Position numbers and translations under genes: made by a program. Source: Ridgeia piscesae (Eukaryota; Annelida; Polychaeta; Sabellida; Siboglinidae). Taken from it: a stretch of 64,000 nt of DNA. Position 1 is the first letter of the stretch; every line of letters starts with the position of its first letter. The stretch spans positions 598,921 to 662,920 of the forward strand of contig JAODUO010000157.1 in NCBI GenBank assembly GCA_025642075.2. The letters are read 5' to 3'. Shown piece after piece: positions 13,314-29,018 of the stretch. The notes under the pieces are model-generated. The model was not told the DNA's origin and did no database searches. It was given only the letters and a program-made list of their open reading frames with translations.

Positions 13314-14670
13314 GTGGGGAGACAGACTGCCAGGCTGTGTGTGGGGAGTGTGGGGAGACAGACTGCCAGGCTGTGTGTGGGGAGTGTGGGGAGACAGACT
13401 GCCAGGCTGTGTGTGGGGAGTGTGGGGAGACAGACTGCCAGGCTGTGTGTGGGGAGTGTGGGGAGACAGACTGCCAGGCTGTGTGTGGGGAGTGTGGGGA
13501 GACAGACTGCCAGGCTGTGTGTGGGGAGTGTGGGGAGACAGACTGCCAGGCTGTGTGTGGGGAGTGTGGGGAGACAGACTGCCAGGCTGTGTGTGGGGAG
13601 TGTGGGGAGACAGACTGCCAGGCTGTGTGTGGGGAGTGTGGGGAGACAGACTGCCAGGCTGTGTGTGGGGAGTGTGGGGAGACAGACTGCCAAGCTGTGT
13701 GTGGGGAGTGTGGGGAGACAGACTGCCAGGCTGTGTGTGGGGAGTGTGGGGAGACAGACTGCCAGGCTGTGTGTGGGGAGTGTGGGGAGACAGACTGCCA
13801 AGCTGTGTGTGGGGAGTGTGGGGAGACAGACTGCCAGGCTGTGTGTGGGGAGTGTGGGGAGACAGACTGCCAGGCTGTGTGTGGGGAGTGTGGGGAGACA
13901 GACTGCCAGGCTCTGTGTGGGGCATGTTGGGAGACAGACTGCCAGGCTGTCTGTGGTGAGTGTGGGGGGACAGACTGCAAGGCTGTCTGTGGTGAGTGTA
14001 GTGAGGACAGACTGCCAGGCTGTGTGTGGGGAGTGTGGGGAGACAGACTGCCAGGCTGTGTGTGGGGAGTGTGGGGAGACAGACTGCCAGGCTGTGTGTG
14101 GGGAGTGTGGGGAGACAGACTGCCAGGCTCTGTGTGGGGCATGTTGGGAGACAGACTGCCAGGCTGTCTGTGGTGAGTGTGGGGGGACAGACTGCAAGGC
14201 TGTCTGTGGTGAGTGTAGTGAGGACAGACTGCCAGGCTGTGTGTGGGGAGTGTGGGGAGACAGACTGCCAGGCTGTGTGTGGGGAGTGTGGGGAGACAGA
14301 CTGCCAGGCTGTGTGTGGGGAGTGTGGGGAGACAGACTGCCAGGCTGTTTGTGGGGAGTGTGGGGAGACAGACTGCCAGGCTCTGTGTGGGGCATGTTGG
14401 GAGACAGACTGCCAGGCTGTCTGTGGTGAGTGTGGGGGGACAGACTGCAAGGCTGTCTGTGGTGAGTGTAGTGAGGACAGACTGCCAGGCTGTCTGTGGT
14501 GAGTGTAGGGGGACAGACTGCCAGGCTGTCTGTGGGGAGTGTGTGGAGACAGACTGCAAGGCTGTCTGTGGTGAGTGTAGTGAGGACAGACTGCCAGGCT
14601 GTCTGTGGTGAGTGTGGGGGGACAGACTGCCAGGCTGTGTGTGGGGAGTGTGGTGAGACAGACTGCCTGT
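13314..14670 (+). repeat. 36-bp minisatellite with higher-order blocks, about 38 units
   Basis: GACAGACTGCCAGGCTGTGT recurs every 36 bp from 13321. The first 17 or so units are nearly identical. From 13912 a multi-unit block (CTCTGTGTGGGGCATGTTGG, later GACTGCAAGGC and GTGAGTGTAGTGAGGAC) is repeated, with its start at about 13912, 14129 and 14381. All six frames are open for hundreds of codons because the unit is 12 codons long; none has independent support. Confidence 0.98.
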
Positions 14671-15320
14671 GTACATGTGGGCCTGTGTCCATGTGTCCAC
14701 CACATGCAGTGGTCATTTGTCAGTGTCAGTGTCTGCTGTCCACAGGACACTGTTGACACTGAGGACACATCGGTCACTGTCACCACAGCCCCAGTGCTCC
14801 AGGTTCACACTTAAATCAGTTTTGTTAATTTAGTAAATAAAATACTACCGTTATTATAGCAAAAGTATCAGCTGCAGTTGTCTTTTCAACAGAATCAGTT
14901 ATCATGAATCTGATGTTTTGATGTCCGCATATGTGTCACTAGTTTAAATAATATCCCCTATGAATATTTTGGTCAAAATATTTTAGTTGGTTCATCTGGT
15001 TATTTGCTAAATCAAACCGCATGTTGAATTTGTTGATGACATGATTTTTTCAAAGAAGCCATAGAAAGTTGATAACATGACAAAGAAACATGCATAATCA
15101 AATCACACAATCACGTATATAAATTCAATTTGTTTCTCAAATAAATTACCTGAATCTATTCTTGCCTGACTTTTAAATAAGGTATACTTTATTTGACAAT
15201 TTTACCAAAATAACATAAAAAATTGCACTAACGTAAGTTATTTTCTGCAAAAACTAATTTTAAAGTAAACAAGTAAAAGGTTAGAAAGGAAACATCAACA
15301 ACAAGTTTCATACATACCCA
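14671..15320. other. no recognisable gene
   Basis: AT-rich sequence; nothing assignable. Confidence 0.6.
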
Positions 15321-15621
15321 GTGTTTCCCCTGGGTAAAATGATGTGCGAGGTGGTAGGGTGGGATGAACAATGCTATGTTAGTCTGGAGGCTGTTGGCGC
15401 CCTGGACTTATTTTTAAAACTACCCTCAAATTGGTGCATGAGATATGTTTAACCTGTTTCCTGTTATATAGAAGGGAAACACATTCATAACTACAGGGTA
15501 GCAGCATTTAACCATGTTCATGGTTCAGGAATAGCTACACGGTGGCAGTATTAGCATATTTTGGGTGAGGTAACTTACAGTCAGGTGAATCACATCACTC
15601 ATCATAGAGCAGGGGAAACAC
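15321..15621. mobile_element. candidate MITE, 301 bp with 12-bp terminal inverted repeats
   Basis: GTGTTTCCCCTG at 15321-15332 is matched exactly by CAGGGGAAACAC at 15610-15621. A weaker internal AAGGGAAACAC lies at about 15472, so a shorter element is also possible. No coding capacity and no obvious target-site duplication. Confidence 0.4.
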
Positions 15622-16240
15622 AGCGTGTCACATTTATGTAACCCGTAGTTTTGGCTCGAAATTCTGTGTGCACAGCATAACCTATATGTCCATAATCCAA
15701 CTAAACTACATCTGTCAGACAACGAAGCGACCTACATCAATCTTAATCCACAGGGTTTTGGAGACTCTGCCTCCACCAGGAGCGACATCTCTCATTTGTA
15801 ATTCAGTGTAACTCTGTGTTACTGCAAAGTCAGTTCTTACTGTTATTCAGTTAAACACAATGGCTGGCCACTGAGTGGTTTGGGCTGAGTTAGTCTATTC
15901 GTGGCTATTCTTTGAATTCCATGGAATGTCAATTGACCCGTAGTGGACACCTGCTATCTGTAAGTGTGTGGACAGTCAGAATAAAGTCCTGACAGTTAAA
16001 AAAGGGAAACTGACCCACTGTTTTTAACAACTGATGTCTCACTCACTACCCACAGGGGTGGGTGATTTAGTCTGTTGTGTTGGTGTGTCGTACTGGTGGT
16101 GTCAGATGTAACCGACCTGATGACAAACTTGTAACCAAGGACAGGTGTAACACAGGTACAGGTACGTCACAACACAGGGTGTTTATTACCTGAGACCTTA
16201 AGTTACCCATAACAAGATATAACCAAGATTACATGCGAGT
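15622..16240. other. no recognisable gene
   Basis: Nothing assignable in this stretch. Confidence 0.6.
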
Positions 16241-16480
16241 CAGTGTGTGTGTGTGTGCGTGCGTGCATGCGTGCGTGCGTGCGTGCGTGCGTGTGTGGTG
16301 TATAATAATTATGTATGTGTGTGTGTGGTGTGTGTGTGTGTGTGCGTGTGTACGCGCGTGTGTGCGTGTGCCTGCGTGCAGTGCATTGCAGTGTGCACGC
16401 ACGCACGTGTGTGTCTCTGTGTGTGTGTATCTGTGTGTGTGCGTATGCGTGTGCATGCGTGTATGCACATGAGTGAAAAT
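16241..16480 (+). repeat. (GT)n / (GCGT)n alternating purine-pyrimidine tract
   Basis: A mixture of GTGT, GCGT and GCAT units over about 240 bp, interrupted by TATAATAATTATG. Such sequence favours Z-DNA. Confidence 0.95.
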
Positions 16481-17075
16481 ATAAAAAAACACTATCACTG
16501 CCGACATTATTATTTTCCTGACCGACCAGCGTAAGTGTGCCGGTGGTGCACTCTGGTGTTAACCGTTTTCAGTTCTTAAGATCAACGTCAAGGAGGCAAC
16601 ACAATTGTAAAGAGCAACACTGTCTTACACGCTACAAAATGTAGTGAACTGGTCCACTGGGCTTGGAATTATTCCAGATAAACCTGTCGTCTAAACTCTC
16701 ACCATCGCATGGCAAATCTAGCGGAACATTCTCGATTTCATTGGCTCACTGAATATTTCCCACAATTAGGGGTTTGGCTTGCAACAATTTCCTGTCGGCC
16801 ACCCGGCTGCTTTATTGTCGTTCCAGAGTTCCGCAGCAAACATCAATTATCCTCCAGTGAATTGTGACCCGTCTCGTTTCTGCAGAATGCTTCTCCATGA
16901 ATTACAGGCTAATCTATTTAGCAGAAAAAATTGCTGTGTGATATTGGATTAGCGTCAGTCGGCAATGAAATAATCTGACAGTTTCGGTGCCGGGCAATAT
17001 CAAACTTCTGGAAAGCGTGTGAAAATGTGTGGCGGTGATTATCCGGTTAATGCTGATGGTTAAATTTCCAAGGCA
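16481..17075. other. no recognisable gene
   Basis: Mixed-composition unique DNA without a recognisable feature. Confidence 0.6.
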
Positions 17076-18020
17076 CCTGCTCAATTCATAAGACAACTGC
17101 TCAAGCAGCCAATTCATAAGACAACTGCTCAAGCAGCCAATTCATAAGACAACTGATCAAGCAGCCAATTCATAAGACAACTGATCAAGCAGCCAATTCA
17201 TAAGACAACTGCTCAAGCAGCCAATTCATAAGACAACTGATCAAGCAGCCAATTCATAAGACAACTGATCAAGCAGCCAATTCATAAGACAACTGATCAA
17301 GCAGCCAATTCATAAGACAACTGATCAAGCAGCCAATTCATAAGACAACTGCTCAAGCAGCCAATTCATAAGACAACTGATCAAGCAGCCAATTCATAAG
17401 ACAACTGATCAAGCAGCCAATTCATAAGACAACTGATCAAGCAGCCAATTCATAAGACAACTGATCAAGCAGCCAATTCATAAGACAACTGATCAAGCAG
17501 CCAATTCATAAGACAACTGATCAAGCAGCCAATTCATAAGACAACTGATCAAGCAGCCAATTCATAAGACAACTGCTCAAGCAGCCAATTCATAAGACAA
17601 CTGCTCAAGCAGCCAATTCATAAGACAACTGCTCAAGCAGCCAATTCATAAGACAACTGCTCAAGCAGCCAATTCATAAGACAACTGCTCAAGCAGCCAA
17701 TTCATAAGACAACTGATCAAGCAGCCAATTCATAAGACAACTGATCAAGCAGCCAATTCATAAGACAACTGCTCAAGCAGCCAATTCATAAGACAACTGC
17801 TCAAGCAGCCAATTCATAAGACAACTGATCAAGCAGCCAATTCATAAGACAACTGATCAAGCAGCCAATTCATAAGACAACTGATCAAGCAGCCAATTCA
17901 TAAGACAACTGCTCAAGCAGCCAATTCATAAGACAACTGATCAAGCAGCCAATTCATAAGACAACTGATCAAGCAGCCAATTCATAAGACAACTGCTCAA
18001 CCAGCCAATTCATAAGGCAA
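17076..18020 (+). repeat. 28-bp minisatellite, about 33 units in two variants
   Basis: Core CAATTCATAAGACAACTG followed by ATCAAGCAGC or CTCAAGCAGC. The A and C variants come in runs rather than at random. The 28-bp period breaks reading frames, so no long frame exists here, unlike the arrays with periods divisible by three. Confidence 0.98.
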
Positions 18021-18330
18021 ATTCTAAATAAACAACACAACTTGGCAATTAATAAAACGTTTGCCCAATTCATGAAATAGCCATCCTGGTCATAATAACT
18101 GCCCAATATTTCTGTCAACTGCCCAAATTATAACATATCAGCCCGATTCATAAGAGACAGCTGCCCAATTCATGTGGCAACTGCCCAACTCACCATTTAA
18201 GTCAATTACCCAAACTCAACACGCACCTCTTGAATTCATAAAGTGACTGCCCAACTCATGAGGCAAATGCCCGACTCACAAGGCAAATTCTCAACTCATA
18301 ATGCAATTGCTTAAATCATAAAGCAATTGA
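18021..18330 (+). repeat. decayed edge of the 28-bp array
   Basis: Scattered GCCCAATTCAT, AAGGCAA and CAACTGCCCAA remnants at irregular spacing, so the array was once longer or has decayed on this side. Confidence 0.7.
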
Positions 18331-18705
18331 CTGTATCAAAAGCAACTGCTAAGTCTGCTAGTTCCTAAGACAATGTGTCCAACTCATTTGCAAGTTGCCT
18401 GGACCAGCAGACAAAGTCACATGACCAGACAACTGCCTCAGTATCAAGTGAGGGGACTGTGAATATTCTGGTCAAGTCCCGGGCCTGTCCTGGCTCGTCT
18501 TGTCTTGTCACTGTTGATGCGGCCGGACGTCTCCACAAACTCAGTTACACACACTTGACTTTCATCCATCACACTGCATTTGCATATCGGCCAGAACCGC
18601 CCAATCAATACATCTCCAGAGACGTCGAGACGACGTTTCCAAGAACTCGAGGAAACAACTGCGGAAGACGCACAAGAGCCACTATACCATGTCACCTGAC
18701 CATAG
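18331..18705. other. no recognisable gene
   Basis: Unique sequence between two arrays. Frames on both strands are short or run in from the flanking repeats. Confidence 0.55.
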
Positions 18706-19385
18706 CGCAGTAAACACACCATGGCACAGTAAACACACCATGGCACAGTAAACACACCATGGCACAGTAAACACACCATGGCACAGTAAACACACCATGG
18801 CACAGTAAACACACCATGGCACAGTAAACACACCATGGCACAGTAAACACACCATGGCACAGTAAACACACCATGGCACAGTAAACACACCATGGCACAG
18901 TAAACACACCATGGCACAGTAAACACACCATGGCACAGTAAACACACCATGGCGCAGTAAACACACCATGGCGCAGTAAACACACCATGGCGCAGTAAAC
19001 ACACCATGGCGCAGTAAACACACCATGGCGCAGTAAACACACCATGGCGCAGTAAACACACCATGGCGCAGTAAACACACCATGGCACAGTAAACACCCA
19101 TGGCACAGTAAACACGCCATGGCACAGTAAACACGCCGTGGCACAGTAAACACACCGTGGCATAGTAAACACACCATGGCAAAATAAACATGCCATGGCA
19201 CAATAAACACACTGTGACGCTATAAACACACCATGGCACAGTAAACACATCATGGCGTAATAAACACACCATGGCACAATAAACACACAGTGGCGCTATA
19301 AACACACCATGGCACCGTAAACACACCAGGGCGTAATAAACACACCATGGCACAGTAAACACACCATGGCACAATAAACACACCA
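18706..19385 (+). repeat. 19-bp minisatellite
   Basis: Unit CACCATGGCACAGTAAACA, about 35 copies. A block of GCGCAG variants lies at 18950-19080, and diverged copies lie from 19090 on. A long minus-strand frame reading through this and the next array (CVYCAMVCLLCHG-like) is a product of the repeat. Confidence 0.97.
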
Positions 19386-19830
19386 TGGTGCAATAAACGT
19401 GCCATGGTGCAATAAACATACCATGGTCCAATAAATGTGCCATGGTGCAATAAACATACCATGGTCCAATAAACTTGCCATGGTGCAATAAACGTACCAT
19501 GGTCCAATAAACTTGCCATGGTGCAATAAACATACCATGGTCCAATAAACGTGCCATAGCACAATAAACATACAATGGTCCAATAAACGTGCCATGGTGC
19601 AATAAACATACAATGGTCCAATAAACGTGCCATGGTGCAATAAACATACAATGGTCCAATAAATGTGCCATGGTCCAATAAACATACCATGGTCCAATAA
19701 ACGTGCCATAGCACAATAAACATACAATGGTCCAATAAACGTGCCATGGTGCAATAAACATACAATGGTCCAATAAACGTGCCATGGTGCAATAAACATA
19801 CAATGGTCCAATAAACGTGCCATGGTCCAA
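19386..19830 (+). repeat. 38-bp higher-order repeat derived from the 19-bp unit
   Basis: Two 19-bp halves alternate: CATGGTGCAATAAACATAC and CATGGTCCAATAAACGTGC. Nearly every half contains AATAAA. Confidence 0.95.
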
Positions 19831-20497
19831 TAACCATGCCACGCGTTATGGAATGCGACACATGAACCGGACACACTCACTTGAGTGTCGCGACGTCGAT
19901 GTCGACGTCGCCAACGATGTCGCCATGTCGTGATGCACACATATTAAATTGCAGCGACATCGGTACGCCGCCAAAGACTAATGATAGAGACCTCGACGCC
20001 ACATATAAGTATTGATCTGGTGTGATTACATACGCGGCATTCTGTCGATTGCGATGGATGCGACACAAACACACGCTCCGATATTGATCCTGCAGCGAAT
20101 TGCTTCAATGTAACAGCCACGAAATGACAGCCACGAAATGACAGCCACGAAATGGGATCATCTTGAAGCGACACTGCCGCTGTAGATAGATTGTGTCGAG
20201 AAAGGAAAACATCACACTGATGATTAAACACACGTACTAAAAATCATTCAATTTCTGTCCCGGCTATAATAGTTTCTGTACATAGCGTATGGCAAAAGCA
20301 CCCTTTAAATGGATGATTGTGCTGTATTCTTTGATTAATCTAGTTGGAGGTTGTAAAACTATATCATTTAGTAATGGACCATGAGATTATTAAAATTATA
20401 TACACATTAACACAATTAAACACATACACAAAATGGATTCTAAAACTTCAATATTGCTACTGCTATTTTTATAATTGTTTTATTATAACTATATATA
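19831..20497. other. CpG-containing spacer
   Basis: Includes a GACGTCGATGTCGACGTCG stretch at 19888-19910 and three copies of ACAGCCACGAAATG at 20111-20153. No gene recognised. Confidence 0.6.
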
Positions 20498-20500
20498 CAA

Positions 20501-20559
<59 letters not shown>

Positions 20560-20592
20560 AATATTAATAATATATATATATTATATTATATA

Positions 20593-20641
<49 letters not shown>

Positions 20642-20690
20642 CATTACATTTATATATAATATATATATATATATAAATCATTAAATTATA
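20498..20690. repeat. (TA)n compound microsatellite
   Basis: TA repeats with AATAATATT and TACATTACATT interruptions. Confidence 0.95.
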
Positions 20691-22624
20691 ATAAATAAAA
20701 TTAGAAATAATAATTATTATATAGTTAGAGCTGATGAAAGGTGGATGCAGGGCTACTGTTCTGTGCCTGCCACCTGCCACATATCAGCAGCCTACAGAAT
20801 GGATTCCAACACTTCTGCACTGGTAATCCACAGCTGTCAGAATAAAGGCTATACAAATTGCACAATACATGTTTTGTTGGCGACCAGAGAGAGAGAGGTC
20901 TGACACATCGACAGTTAGTGTTATCTTGTCCCTCATTCATTTGTTCTACTCTTCTGCAGTTGCAGAATGATGGCATGGCAGAGGGTTTTATTTTCAATTT
21001 TACTATTCCATGGTTTCAACCCATGGGTGTTATGATTAAACAGATAATTTAAATTAGTATCGTAATCGTCACATAACTAGAATATGCAAGTATTATTATT
21101 TAAAATGATATATATGATATGCTATGATTAAGTCACTTACTTATTCAACTTTTGACGTAGCCATGCTATACTAATTAAAGCTTCCTGTTGGGGCTGATTA
21201 TATTTAATATTTAAAAATTAAAAATTAATTCACCTACAGGACGGAAATGACGTATGAAGCATGTTTCCAATGCTAACATAAAATAAACATATCTGATGGC
21301 AGCCGAGTAGCCCTGCAATGCTTCAAGAAGACGGCAGTCACTGCGCTGAAACCTTTGAACATTTATCTCTGAGCTCCTGCCCCACAGCCCTGAATAGATA
21401 TGCTACAGATTGCGTTACACCTTTCAGAGTTATGTTGCGTGTTCACTTCACGATGTAAAAAAATGCTACCGTGTGGCAGCACCCACCCACAGTCTTGGAA
21501 GTGTTCATCCCTCCATATGTTCCATGCATCAGATGATTTGTTAAAGTCTACAACATCCCGGAATGGACTGGCAAGATGCTGGGCGGGTTGAGGAAAGCTG
21601 AGAGGCAAGAGGAGGGAGCTGGTGGCGCCCCCACGGTCCACCAGACTATGGGATAGGTGAAGGTGAAGGTGAAGGAAGGAAATCTACAAATCATCCAATG
21701 GGGGATTGCCAGGTGACATGCAAAATATCAGCCCAATACATGCAAAACTGACAGAGATATGGGAACATAATCGGACGGACAGACAGACGGCTGGACGACC
21801 GGACGGACGTAGAAACACTGTTGTATAATATAGATATACTGAGGTCTTTGTGTCAAATACAAGACCATTCTGTCATTACAACACAGAGATCATTGAACAT
21901 TTAAGATGTCCAGGCACCAGTCATTTGTGACTAATCTGCAGCTGCCCAAAGCCTGGAACAATAATCTAAATTCTAAGGTCAGTCCAAGGTCAGTCCAAAC
22001 CGTCTGCTCATCTGCAGTGCACAGAAGCAAAATGGTTCCCAACAGCAATTGTAAGAAATCTATGAGGTTGACTTGTCACTTGACCCACACTTTGCTGGTC
22101 TACAAAACACTGACCCTGACACCTGTTCCAACCCACGGAAATTCCCTCTTCCATTGTCTAAACCGAAACTGTTTCCTACTGATACCGGTAGTTACTGATA
22201 GTTACTGATAGTTACTCATAGTGATTCACTTCTGCATCATATTCTGTTAGTTGACTTGCAGATAACCAAACTGGTTTGCTTTTGATTATATGATCGCAAG
22301 TGAACATGGGCTATTCCGACTTTTGTTTTCTACGATACCTAGCGACGACTTAACTGACATAATATTTGTACACTACGACATCGTTGGAACAGTGGTAATA
22401 AATAGCAATAAAAAGATGTCATGTCAAAACTTTGTTAATGATGATACATCTGATCTGATGCATGCTACGCTGACAATGTTCACCGAGGCGTAAATTGTAC
22501 TTGTCTGACCACCCCAGGTGGTCAACACAAGCCTGTCTGACCTTACGTTTTACTGGCACCTGGTAGTAGGACAAACATTAATGTCACGCCCTCTCAATTC
22601 CCAGAATAAACAACCTGTTACTAC
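20691..22624. other. no gene recognised; one simple-repeat patch
   Basis: 21773-21812 is a GGAC/GACA-type patch (CGGACGGACAGACAGACGG) preceded by AAAACTGACAGAGATATGGG. A related phrase, AAAACTGACAGAGATTTGGGG, recurs near 32131, so a dispersed repeat is likely. 21363-21645 is GC-richer and has open frames on both strands, but I recognise no protein. Confidence 0.5.
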
Positions 22625-22965
22625 AAAATAAACGTGTGGTCAACCAACTGTGTTAGTGGTCAACCAAATGTGTTAGTAGTCAACCAACTGTGTTAGCGGT
22701 CAACCAACTGTGTTAGTTGTCAACCAACTGTGTTAGTGGTCAACCAACTGTGTTAGTTGTCAACCAACTGTGTTAGTGGTCAACCAACTGTGTTAGTGGT
22801 CAACCAACTGTGTTAGTAGTCAACCAACTGTGTTAGTGGTCAACCAACTGTGTTAGTTGTCAAGCAACTGTGTTAGTGGTCAACCAAATGTGTTAGTAGT
22901 CAACCAACTGTGTTAGTTGTTAACCAACTGTGTTTGTGGTCAACCAACTGTGTTAGTGATCTGCA
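22625..22965 (+). repeat. 20-bp minisatellite, about 17 units
   Basis: Unit GTCAACCAACTGTGTTAGTG with TAGT and TTGT variants at the junction. Confidence 0.97.
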
Positions 22966-25030
22966 GCTTTCCATAAAACCAGACCCACTCCCACAGTGTC
23001 CCGGTGAGTAGCATGTCTTCCCAAAGCCAAATCCCACAGACAACAGTTGATTTGACTTCCTTTAAAGGACACACACATTGACAAATCACACATCTGATGT
23101 CACCTGGTGAAGCCACAGAGACACACACACACACACGTACCTTGGACAGTGGTCAGAAGCAATGACGTTGGCACGATGCCAACAGCGTACAACTGGTGGT
23201 CAAACTGGACTCACGGTCGTTTACAGAGAGCGTCCACTGCTTCGACTGGGCTCCAAGAAGGCAATGAAAGGCAAATTGAATTTGTGCATGCTGCCGTGGC
23301 CCCCTGGTACCAATACCGCCACCGCCACCATTGCCTGCACCCGCCACCCCCCCCCCGTGCGTGCTTAGCCACGCGTCAGTGCTGCTCATGAATAATTAGC
23401 AATGCGAGAACAGACCAACTTGTGGTATGGATTATATCGATTAACCACACACCGCCTTCTGATGTGGCCAGTACGGCCGGCTCACAGCGACAGTGCTTAA
23501 TTGGAATGCACGTGCGTGTGTCTGCGCGTGCATGTGCATGCACACACGTGACCCGCTAATGACCGAGGCTCTTGAGCCAGCACTGATGTGTCGCAGGCGG
23601 ATCTACGGCAACTCAAAGAGAGAGAGGAGCCCGGCGGTTTTTGTTAACACGATTCGTTACAGCCAATGTTAGAAAATAACAACTTTGTAATTACATACAC
23701 ATATCAACAGTGTTTGTTTGAGGCGTCAATGGAATGGAAAGAAAACTCCAGGCTGTTGACTGTATATGTAGGTGACACTGTCAGGACAATTGGCTGCGTG
23801 TAGGTTTGTATGTTAGCTAACAGCTAATCACATTATTGACTGAGCCTCTGATGTACACAACAATGGATACACATTTGTCATTGGAAACTGGTGGGATTGT
23901 TGCAGACTCACACATTTTTTGGATTCCCCATTATGTCAGTTAGATAGGCCAGCGATAGTATTATTACTTAGTTAATTCTGGTAGTCTGAAAATGCAATGT
24001 AGCCTATGGCTATGTAATCCAGTGTTTTATCTACAAGATACTATACATGATCAGTTGGTTGTTCATTCAGTCACTTGTCTGTCTGTCTGTCTGTCCATCC
24101 CTCAGTTGGTCACTCTGTCAGTTAGTTAGACATGTTGATCAGTCAGTTGGTCAGTAAAGTAATATTCATTCATGCAACAACCACAAATGTCTGCGATTAA
24201 TTTGATCAACCATGAAAACAAGAAGTAGATCTAATCCAGTCTCTCCCACTGAAGAGTTCCACCCCGAGATATTGAATTAAGCGGAACGACATTGACAGCT
24301 CCGGAAGACGTCAGATATCATTTCTGATTACTGTTTTATATTCAATGCGCTGCGACCGACCATCAAGTGAATTGCCAACTGTCCATGCACTGACTCGCAT
24401 CTGTTCCAATCACGCAGGCTGTTAAACTATTGATTGTACCGCGGGCCCTTCAACAGCCCCAGTACTTCTCATGCACAGAAACACTGTTGCCATGTCAGTT
24501 AAAATAAATAAATTTCCTAAATTTTAATTTGAAGGTCTGCAGGTGTCGTTTTCTATGCAAACATATACACAATTTTTGAATGAAAACATAAAGATAATAG
24601 AATTGTACTTGAGTTGATCATTTACTAAGAACACTCATTTTGATCAAGTCTACATGTGGAAGTAAAGTGTAATTCTTGGAATAAAAACAAAATGACCCTA
24701 ATAGCAGGGTGACCATATTAGCAGAGTAAATTTTCTACATTTTACTGTACATAGAACTCATTTCAGACAGTCCCTTAGGTGACCTTACTTGCAAGGTGAC
24801 ACTACTACCAAGGTGACCATAATTAAAAGCAAGGTTCAACAGTACACAGCATTCACAACTACAAGTGTTTATTCGCTTTTTTACTTCCCAAATAACTTAG
24901 GCTAATGCCTACCAAATAACTTAGGCTAATGCCCTGCTTTCATGGCTAAGCAACCAGAAATTGTTTGCTGTTTCCTAATACGTGCACAACATAAAACTAC
25001 ATAATGAACTACCTTGTAAAAACAACATAA
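22966..25030. other. no recognisable gene
   Basis: Contains a short CA run (23119-23134), a C-run (23345-23357), a CTGT patch near 24078 and a 23-24 bp duplication (CCAAATAACTTAGGCTAATG) at 24888-24933. No gene that I can support. Confidence 0.55.
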
Positions 25031-25725
25031 CTTGGGTTGTGGACTAGTGGTCAACTACTTGGGTTGTGGACTTGTGGTCAACTACTTGGGTTGCGGACTT
25101 GTGGTCAACTACTTGGGTTGTGGACTTGTGGTCAACTACTTGGGTTGTGGACTTGTGGTCAACTACTTGGGTTGTGGACTTGTGGTCAACTACTTGGGTT
25201 GTGGACTAGTGGTCAACTACTTGGGTTGTGGACTAGTGGTCAACTACTTGGGTTGTGGACTTGTGGTCAACTACTTGGGTTGTGGACTTGTGGTCAACTA
25301 CTTGGGTTGCGGACTTGTGGTCAACTACTTGGGCTGTGGACTTGTGGTCAACTACTTGGGTTGCGGACTTGTGGTCAACTACTTGGGTTGTGGACCTGTG
25401 GTCAACTACTTGGGTTGTGGACTTGTGGTCAACTACTTGGGTTGTGGACTTGTGGTCAACTACTTGGGTTGTGGACTTGTGGTCAACTACTTGGGTTGCG
25501 GACTTGTGATCAACTATTTGGGTTGTGGACCTGTGGTCAACTACTTGGGTTGTGGACTTGTGGTCAACTACTTGGGTTGTGGACTTGTGGTCAACTAATT
25601 GGGCTGTGGACTTGTGGTCAACTACTTGGGTTGTGGACTTGTGGTCAACTACTTGGGTTGTGGACTTGTGGTCAACTACTTGGGTTGTGGACCTGTGGTC
25701 AACTACTTGGGTTGTGGACTATTTG
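25031..25725 (+). repeat. 27-bp minisatellite, about 26 units
   Basis: Core TTGGGTTGTGGACTTGTGG followed by TCAACTAC. Minor variants are GCGGAC, GACCTG, GACTAG and GGGCTG. Open frames reflect the nine-codon period. The GTGGTCAAC word is shared with the 20-bp array at 22.6 kb. Confidence 0.98.
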
Positions 25726-25837
25726 TGAAAAGATCCAGTACAGTTTTGGGTTCTCTTAGTTGAGAGTCTGAAGCTTTAGCCACTGCACCATGCAACATAC
25801 AAGGGGACTGTCGGGCATGTGAGAACAGTGAGAGGAA

Positions 25838-25922
25838 GGGGCACCCCCCTGCTGACAGGCAGAAGAAAGGGCACCCCCTGCTGACAGGCAGAAGAAGGGG
25901 CACCCCCTGCTGACAGGCAGAA
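25838..25922 (+). repeat. 28-bp tandem repeat, 3 units
   Basis: GGGCACCCCCTGCTGACAGG and CAGAAGAA repeated three times with one-base length changes. Confidence 0.9.
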
Positions 25923-25925
25923 CAA

Positions 25926-28737
<2,812 letters not shown>

Positions 28738-28775
<38 letters not shown>

Positions 28776-28836
28776 CATAATTATATATATACACATAAAT
28801 ATATATATATATATATACATAATTATATATATATAT
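28738..28836. repeat. (TA)n cluster beside a palindrome
   Basis: Three TA blocks separated by TACATAATTA-type spacers. Confidence 0.9.
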
Positions 28837-28978
28837 TCACAATATATAGGCATACAAATGAGCTGAAATGCTGTTCAAATACAGTTTTTGCGTTTACTAT
28901 TGAACATTTACACTTTCCAGCAGTATTTGAATTTTCATAAGAATAACATCAGTGTTCAAACATGAATTCAAATACATA

Positions 28979-29018
<40 letters not shown>

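Noticed and set aside
13206..14786. Long cysteine-rich and proline/serine-rich frames on both strands
   Set aside because: All six frames of the 36-bp array are open; this is repeat geometry and not a cysteine-rich protein.
17076..18020. CRISPR-like array of 28-bp repeats
   Set aside because: The units are contiguous with no unique spacers, and the setting is a eukaryotic genome.
18444..19940. Minus-strand frames resembling a multi-pass membrane protein
   Set aside because: The hydrophobic residues come from reading the 19-bp unit. The same unit gives the same peptide in rotating frames.
21363..21645. Possible exon on either strand
   Set aside because: Composition is coding-like, but no family, splice pair or conserved motif could be recognised.
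25032..25759. 240-codon frame in the 27-bp array
   Set aside because: Nine-codon repeat with two other forward frames also open over much of it; no non-repeat coding sequence attached.
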